From positions 22,101,175-22,165,174 of the forward strand of contig NC_059304.1 in the NCBI RefSeq assembly GCF_017591435.1: a DNA stretch of 64,000 nt, written 5' to 3'. This document shows positions 57,860 through 64,000 of the stretch, one piece after another. Under the pieces are notes generated by a model that made no database searches, was not told where the DNA came from, and was given only the letters and a program-made list of their open reading frames with translations. Positions within the stretch are counted from its first letter, which is position 1, and every line of letters starts with the position of its first letter. The position numbers and the translations under genes are program-made. The DNA comes from Portunus trituberculatus. Lineage: Eukaryota; Arthropoda; Malacostraca; Decapoda; Portunidae.

Positions 57860-57861
<2 letters not shown>
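57568..57861 (-). mobile_element. tRNA-derived SINE, copy 3
   Basis: Same structure as copy 2: A box TAGCTCAGTGG, anticodon arm CTGGC-TTCACAA-GCCAG and B box GGGTTCGATTCCCC on the - strand. Bordered by (GT)n on both sides (57535-57567 and 57862-57890), then (AT)n 57908-57975. Confidence 0.9.
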
Positions 57862-57894
<33 letters not shown>

Positions 57895-57904
57895 CACACA
57901 CACA

Positions 57905-57975
<71 letters not shown>
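57862..57975. repeat. (GT)n-(AC)n-(AT)n compound microsatellite
   Basis: GT run, short ACAC run, then AT run at 57908-57975. Confidence 0.95.
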
Positions 57976-57980
<5 letters not shown>

Positions 57981-58314
57981 GTCATATTTGTGTGTGAATG
58001 TGGATTGTCAGAAGGATGTCAGCCTGATAACTAGTTAAGAATGAAGAAGACCATTACTAAATGAAATGGCAACCAATTTAATCAAGTAGGTTAGAGATGC
58101 TTATCTCGCTACTCCTGATGACTGAGCATTGAGTAATGAGTGATGATATTACAAGTAATGGTTCTTTGTAGCTTACCATGGTGATTATAGACCTTTATGC
58201 AGAAACTGCATTCTTGCCATAAATATTCTAAAATACTACAGAGATGATTAACCAGATTGCCAAGAACATTTCTGTTTATAATGTTGAAATGTTAATCTTC
58301 CTTCTTTTTTTATG
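57976..58314. other. Intergenic, nothing recognised
   Basis: No exon, repeat family or RNA gene could be supported in this stretch. Confidence 0.4.
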
Positions 58315-58740
58315 CAGGTGGGGCAACTGGCCAAAGGCAACAAAAATTAGAAGAAAAAAAAAAAAAAGGCCCATGTACTAGTTGGGTTGCTAGTTCCCGT
58401 AAAGATCAAATGAGTTATTCATTTTTCAGGGACAAATGTCTTGAAGCCACCATCTCAAAAGAAGTTAAGTCGTAGGAAGATGGAAATACAGCTAGGAGCA
58501 GGCAGGGAGTTCTAGAGCTTACCAGAAAAAGGTATAAATGATTGAGAATAATGGTTAACTCTTGCATTCGAGAGTTGGACAGAATAGGGATGACAAGAAG
58601 AAAGCCTTGTGCAGCGAGGCCGCAGGAAGAGGGGAGGCATGCAATTAGCAAGATCAGTAGAATAGCATGAAAATAGCGATAAAAGATAGAAAAGGATGCA
58701 ACATTTCGGCGGAGAGAAAGAGTGGATGAGACGCAAATCT
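58315..58740 (-). mobile_element. 3' end of the poly-A tailed LINE family, third copy
   Basis: Shares GAAAGCCTTGTGCAGCGAGG and GCAACATTTCGGCGG with the copy at 27607-28219. The - strand encodes the same C-terminal reading with frame breaks. The A-tail side lies at about 58350-58365 (an A run on +, so the tail itself is rearranged). Confidence 0.72.
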
Positions 58741-59400
58741 GTCAGTACCCATACTTAGAAAGTTGTATAACCTTTTTTTGATTGAGAACCCCGGTGAGTT
58801 ATATAAGACACCACTTGATCCCCAGCAACCTGATATTGAACTGAATATTGTTCATTTAGTGACTGACATTAACTCAATATGCAATAGTACTGCAAAGAAT
58901 ATTATTAGATTAGCCATCGAGTACCTTTGGAAATCTTGTGAACCTCTGCGGTTCACGTTCGAACCTCAGGTTGAGAACCCCTGAATTAGACCCTTTTGAG
59001 AGGTATGGGCAGAAATCTTTAAGATACAATTCTGTTACGTGTGAAATAGTTTCAGGGTATACGATGTGCCTCATTATTGGAAGTTGCTTGACTGATTGGA
59101 GGAAATGAGGTAACGAGGTCAAACGATGCTCACGTTTCAGATTCACTGATACCAGATATAAAATAAAGAAATTGTAAAGAAAAAAATCATTAATAGTAAA
59201 AAGAAATTATTATTGAAAAAAAAAATAGATGAAAAAAAAATAAAACATGGTACCGTAGGGCGCTGCTCATAGAGTACAGTAGCTGTGAAATACTGGTAAA
59301 GAAATATTGACCGTAGAATAACCAGAGAAATAAAGATATAAAATATGAATTAATGGCAGTATATAATCAAGTAATCATGGGAAGAAAAAAAGACAAGAGA
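58741..59400. other. Intergenic DNA upstream of PAT1
   Basis: A motif TTGAGAACCCCTG at 58972-58984 resembles one hAT end, but no matching inverted partner is visible. Otherwise AT-rich with nothing recognised. Confidence 0.4.
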
Positions 59401-59484
59401 GAAAGGTGGGCGCCATTGCTGGAACCTGACGGGAGGGAGGAGCAGGAACCACAAGAGCCATGACCCGCCACTGGCCTCTCACTG
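59401..59484 (+). promoter_or_regulatory. Probable PAT1 promoter / 5' UTR
   Basis: Locally GC-rich, with a YY1/Pho-like GCGCCATTGCT at 59410-59420, 65 bp before the start codon. Transcription start not visible. Confidence 0.4.
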
Positions 59485-62400
59485 ATGGACTCCGACGGTT
59501 TCTTCGAATTTGACGCCTCGTTACCGGTATTTGGACTTAATTTTGCTCCTCGTGCATGAATTAAGCTACTGTGCATGCTATGGTGGTGATATAAATTAGA
59601 AAAGGCGTGAAATAGTTGAGTTATAGGCAGGGTAAAGTGATGGGCGCTAGTGTTGTCCTCAAAACATTGCAATGCACCGCCTCCGCTAATTCACTTTCCC
59701 TGCATTATTACTTACGCCACCGATTCCCCACACCTGACGTGCTGTACACGGTGACCACTCTTACATATTGATAGCTACTGCAGTACTCTCACTTGCGCCA
59801 TGTGGAGAGTGACGCAATTATTAGACATTACGTGATGGTCGGCAGGGTGTAGCTACGCCAGGCAGCAACGCAAACCTGTTCAACCATCACACCACCAATT
59901 CATCCCCACTGGGTAAACTAGGTCATGATTGACGATACCCTGCCTGCCTGCTGCTTATCTTCACTCGCCCCTTGGAGTAATGTGAAGCTTACATGTAGGG
60001 CCTGTACCTATTTGGCTGGCTGCCCCTCATTGTACCTTAACGCCACACGGCAAACAATGGGACGCGAGTTATGAAAGGCTGCAGGTGTGTTTCACTGTTT
60101 GATCTGCTGCAGTCTCTGACGGGACAGCCAGACGTTACCCTACGGAACGAGCTCAGAGCTCATTATTTCCGATCTTCGGATAGGCCTGAGACCAGGCACA
60201 CACCACACACCGTGTGTGTGTGTGTTTGTGTTTGTTTCAGGCAAGACTTAGATTACTATGATCTGGCTAGTGTACTGTATGTAGCCATGAAGCAGTATTA
60301 CTTTATGATAGATTAGCCAGTGCATTGTGTAATAGATGGTTAGATTATACAATAGGGAGCTCTTACTCTTTCCCTTATTGAGTGTGTCACCTGGTTTGGT
60401 GTCCCCCTTTACAATGGCATAGTAGAGCAATATGAAGTAGGATTCAACCAGAGATAGTAGGGAAACACCACAAACCTGCTGGCATGCCAGTTCCTGTTTA
60501 TGAAATAGTGAGTGAATACAGCAATTTGAAGAATTTATTTATATGCCATTGCAGGATTTGAAATAGTAACCTTATTCAACATATTCGTATAAAAGTGAAC
60601 CTAAACTACTATGTAAGGCAAACTTGAATGACTCGAATGACTCCAAAGCAACATCATCGTTATGAAGGGAATTCCAAGCACCAACACATCGAAGTGAAAA
60701 GAAGTGTCGTCTGATTTCACTAATGAGCAATTTTGAATCTGTGTCCACGGGTCCCTATTGCTGGTGGCAGAATGAATATATCACTAAGTTTGATTCCACA
60801 TTTCCCATAAAAAATTTTCCAACATTTCAGCAAATCTGGTCTGAGAATTGAGATGTCTTCCTTTTACTCATTAGGTAAATCTTACCAATAGCACCTCCTT
60901 ATATATTCTTATGTCATCCCTCCCCAGTCCCAGCAAGCTTGGGGGCCTGTGGGGAATCGGGGGTTTTAGGGGGAGGGAGGCATATTTGAGTGATATATGG
61001 ACTTTGAAAAAAATCTAGGGAAATTTCCTTAAATGTTGGAAAATATCCCTAAATATAAGGAAGTTTTACATAACCCTCCCCCTGTAGGACACTAACCTAA
61101 CCCTAACATAAACCTAACCTAACCTATCCTAGCCGGGGGGGGGGGCTGTACCGCCTCGGACCCCCCTACAACACTAACCTAACCCTAACATAAATCTAAC
61201 CTAAAGTATCGTAGCCAGGGGTGGCTGCACCCCCTCTTGAACATTAACCTAACCCTAACATAAACCTAACCTACCGTATCCTTGCTTTGGGGCAGCTTCC
61301 CTCCCCACACTGGTTCTCTTATAGCTTCACACAATATGCCCTACCTCTACCAATACCCCTCCTCACAATACCTTAACGAAAGGATGAAGGTCCTGGCTGG
61401 TTGTCTTCTCAATTGTACACTGACTTGCATTGCAGGAGCGATGATTTCCCAGTAATCAAATTCTCAACCTTTACAACTAATGTCACTGGTGGCCATGGCT
61501 GAACTGCACACACAGATGTCTCTGTGCATCTGTGTGCCCAGCTGTGCCCCAGCCTACGAATACATATAGCAAATTCCCATTGGCACAGCTCGTGGTGTAA
61601 AGAGGTGGTGGCACGTCATTGGACAAAAGAACTATAGACACAATAAGAATCCTATTCAGCAGTTACCCACAAACCCCAGCTATAAACAAATGCAAGTCAG
61701 TGTACTGCTCATTTCCGAGTGTGATGGTGCTCCGTGGCTCGCCGCAGCTTGCTGGACTTAGAGAAAACTTGCCGAACACCGCACATTTGAAGGCTTGTGT
61801 ATGACACACTAAGACCGTCCCCCAAATAAAACCACAAGAAATGTATTGTGTATTAAGTACTTTATCAGTAAATGTGAGTATTTTACTGCTTTGTTTGGAG
61901 GTCCTATTGGTAAGATTGTCCACTCAATATAAGTTAAGAGATTTTAAACGCTGTGATTATGGAACATCAGCCAGCCCATCAATGCTCTTAGTCCATCTGC
62001 TTTGGACAGATTCTAGTAAATGCAAATCCCCAATATAACCAGTGTTCCACACAGAAGCAAATTCAAGAAGTGGGCAAAGATGAGACATCAAAAGGGATTT
62101 CATAAACTTTTTTAGATCTGCATAATGTTGATCTAAGAAGCTTGGAAGAGAGAGCTGCTGCTTTGTTCACTATCTTTTGAATGTGAATATGAAATTTAAG
62201 AGAGGTGTCAACCATCACACCCAGATCTTTATGACTTAGCAAATTTGATAGGTTCCCCACTAATGTTACACACACTAAAATGTTCAGCATTGTTCCAACA
62301 AATCCACGTCGAAACCAAAGGATGACATACTTGTCAGCATTAAGCTTCAGTCCCCATGAAGCAACAATTGTACTGATCTTATTAATGTCATTTTGGCATG

Positions 62401-63101
62401 ATGATAAACTCCTGATCAAGTCTGGCAAATTATCAGATGTTAACCTAAGATGAATCTTTTTAAGTCAGCAAATAATTTACAATTGTTAAGGATTGACACA
62501 GGGAAGTAATTTACATAAATGAGAAACAACTAAGGACCCAAAACAGAATCCTGAGGTACCCTGCTCAGAACAGGTCTAGCGGTACTGCACTCACCTCCCA
62601 CTGTAACCCACATGGTATGGTTGGTTAGAAAGTCAGAAATCCAGCCAATTACTCTGACACCCACAACAAAAAGCCCACTGCTACACACTCCAACCTAACG
62701 GCCTTGTTAACTGTTGAATAATATGAGTGGTGAACTAATGACAGATTGTGGTTATGTTTTGACAGCCTTTGCAGACGAGGAATGCCAAATAGAACTGGTA
62801 CACTTTTAGTAGCAAAATCTGTACATACGTAGTTAATCATGTTAATAATTGATCAGAAGAATAACATTTTGAATTTGAAAGTTGTGTCATTCTGTACTCA
62901 ACTTTGATAAAATTGCATCAGTAGGTAATTAATTACTTTTTAACATGTTTTCTACATTAGTCAGGCACTTGAAATTGGTAATTTATTTATTTATTATTGA
63001 ATGAAAAATTTTGTTATCTAAAGTAATGCTGAGTTAAGCAATATTACTTCCTTGACATAAGTTTCCCTTTTTTTCATGGTTGAATCACAAATTCTAATTC
63101 A

Positions 63102-63168
<67 letters not shown>

Positions 63169-64000
63169 CAGAATCCTGAAAGTGTTAGATATGTCAAAAA
63201 TCAATGTTGTAGACTTCTCAACTTACTCCCTTCATATATAGATGTTCATAAGTGTGGATGCATGCAAGAAATGTGATGAGCTGGAAAAAAATATATTAGT
63301 TAATATATCAGTCTGTCTTTATAAAACAAAACAAATTAAAATATATTTTGCCAGCCATTTGTTTCCATTACTTTAATATGACAATTATTTTATGTAGTGA
63401 AAGACATTGTGAAATCTTTCACAACATGAAGCACTTGTAGAGGGTGAATGAATGAATAGCAAGGAGACACTGCAGAGGCCAGGATAGTGTATTCATGTGG
63501 GGGAGGTATGCTTCTTTTGATAATACTTATAGGGTAAATCAGAGGAATGTAAGCAGGTAATACATAACTAATGAAGAATTTAAAACAGTGAAAATTAAAT
63601 AAATTTTTTGTGAATGGTGAGGCAAAGGTGACCTACCTGGTTAGGAATGTGTTGGGAGGAGAGTCAGCACTGCACCTTTGTCCTGATCACACCCTAGCTG
63701 CAAAATTAAGCAGGTCTTACTACATTGAGTGGTAGAATTAGGATTTGCCTTCTGTCATGTCTCATTCTTTTCTGTAGTGAATTGTTGTTGGTTGATGTGT
63801 GTGTTGGTTTGTTAATTGTGGTGCACACTGACCCTGGTGGTGCCTCCCTCTGTGCAGCCTGAAGATGGGGCGGTGGAGGGAGGGCATGAGGATGAGGAGT
63901 ACGACGCCCTCAACGATGAGACATTTGGCTCGGCAGCGGTGGTGGACGGTGACTGGGAGGAGAGCCACCAGCACCTGGCCTCCATCACTGAGGCTAACCG
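59485..64000 (+). CDS. PATL1: PAT1 / PATL1 decapping activator, N-terminal exons only (runs off the window)
   Basis: Exon 1 is 59485-59526: Met-Asp-Ser-Asp-Gly-Phe-Phe-Glu-Phe-Asp, then ASLP, donor GTATTT. Exon 2 starts at 63858 after CTGTGCAG and is open to the window end. Both are in phase 0. The joined N-terminus has a short FFEFD motif followed by an acidic region with EEYDALNDETFGSAAV and DGDWEESHQHLASI. This matches the conserved N-terminal 'D-x-F-N-D-x-T-F-G...DDW' region of animal PAT1 proteins, which binds the DEAD-box helicase DDX6/Me31B. PAT1 bridges deadenylation and decapping in P-bodies. Only about 61 residues are visible. The intron of 4.3 kb holds a LINE and other repeats. Confidence 0.85.
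60090..60211 (-). mobile_element. tRNA-derived SINE, copy 4, 5'-truncated
   Basis: TTCACTGTTTGATCTGCTGC to ACCACACACCG matches the 3' 120 bp of the SINE. It breaks into (GT)n at an internal CACACACC site. Located in the first PAT1 intron. Confidence 0.88.
60879..61916. mobile_element. TIR element nested in the LINE, carrying telomere-like repeats
   Basis: Inverted ends ATCTTACCAATAGCACCTCC (60879-60898) and GGAGGTCCTATTGGTAAGAT (61897-61916) differ at one position. The LINE coding order resumes on each side. No transposase ORF is visible inside. The superfamily is not assignable; a target duplication is unclear. Confidence 0.6.
61085..61285. repeat. Three tandem units of about 80 bp with degenerate CCTAA (telomere-type) motifs
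   Basis: Each unit contains ACTAACCTAACCCTAACATA then AACCTAACCTA and a G- or C-rich segment (GCCGGGGGG / GCCAGGGG). Units start near 61089, 61171 and 61244. CCTAA is the complement of the arthropod telomere repeat TTAGG. Confidence 0.75.
62721..63857. other. Remainder of PAT1 intron 1
   Basis: AT-rich intronic DNA with (CT)n at 63105-63165; no exon recognised before the acceptor at 63857. Confidence 0.5.

Larger units (their letters stand above)
60590..62720 (-). mobile_element. LINE remnant in the PAT1 intron, interrupted by a TIR element
   Basis: - strand: an R-V-P-Q-D-S-V-L-G-P motif near 62545-62580, WGLKLNADKYVI near 62330-62370, HKDLGVMVD near 62215-62240, a C-terminal 'YIGDLHLLESVQ'-like decayed block near 61990-62030, and a terminal GTRGH...RHFFSLRCVGAWNSL block near 60660-60750. 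The coding order is broken by the insertion at 60879-61916. Jockey/CR1-group type; dead. Confidence 0.72.

Noticed and set aside
58763..58984. 73-residue ORF upstream of PAT1
   Set aside because: No recognisable family; its end overlaps a hAT-like terminus motif and there are no supporting splice or promoter signals.

Overview
The window looks like nuclear DNA of an arthropod, most likely a decapod crustacean. It has split genes with canonical GT/AG introns, an 11-finger CTCF of arthropod type, degenerate CCTAA (arthropod telomere-type) motifs, and a very heavy load of dinucleotide microsatellites and LINE, SINE, Penelope-like and pogo/Tigger-like elements. No species was looked up; 'decapod' is inference from repeat style.

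Four host genes can be reconstructed by reading exons and checking that every intron phase agrees. (1) 6561-37697, + strand: a 25-exon gene (1191 aa) with a disordered N-terminus, a transposase-like middle domain of IS1595/ISXO2 (Merlin) type that lacks catalytic residues, and a POGZ/ZNF280-type C2H2 zinc-finger array. (2) 41199-43104, - strand: COMMD5, 5 coding exons, 214 aa, convergent with gene 1. (3) 45381-56548, + strand: CTCF, 15 coding exons, about 703 aa, 11 zinc fingers, arranged head-to-head with COMMD5, with a (TCC)n tract of about 730 bp in its 3' UTR. (4) 59485 to the window edge, + strand: the first two coding exons of the mRNA-decay factor PAT1 (PATL1), split by a 4.3-kb intron.

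The rest is mostly repeats. Left flank (1-6300): the 3' end of a LINE, a 600-bp (CT)n tract and an RTE-like LINE remnant. Gene 1 introns: a nearly complete but broken CR1-like LINE (10880-14820) plus shorter copies, a Penelope-like fragment with inverted ends (20765-21451), a decayed pogo/Tigger-like transposon (21539-24086), and several TA-flanked MITEs, some nested. The CTCF introns carry a tRNA-derived SINE, nested MITEs, a hAT-like MITE and more CR1-like sequence. The PAT1 intron carries a LINE interrupted by a TIR element that contains telomere-like tandem repeats.

Functionally, CTCF organises chromatin loops and the POGZ-like protein is probably also a chromatin factor; COMMD5 (endosomal Commander complex) and PAT1 (decapping) are housekeeping genes. 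I see no operon-like or defence-system logic. The most interesting items are the domesticated-transposase/zinc-finger fusion, the retained YDF motif and the tandem splice donor in CTCF, the giant repeat in the CTCF 3' UTR, and a hammerhead-like motif in the Penelope-like fragment.
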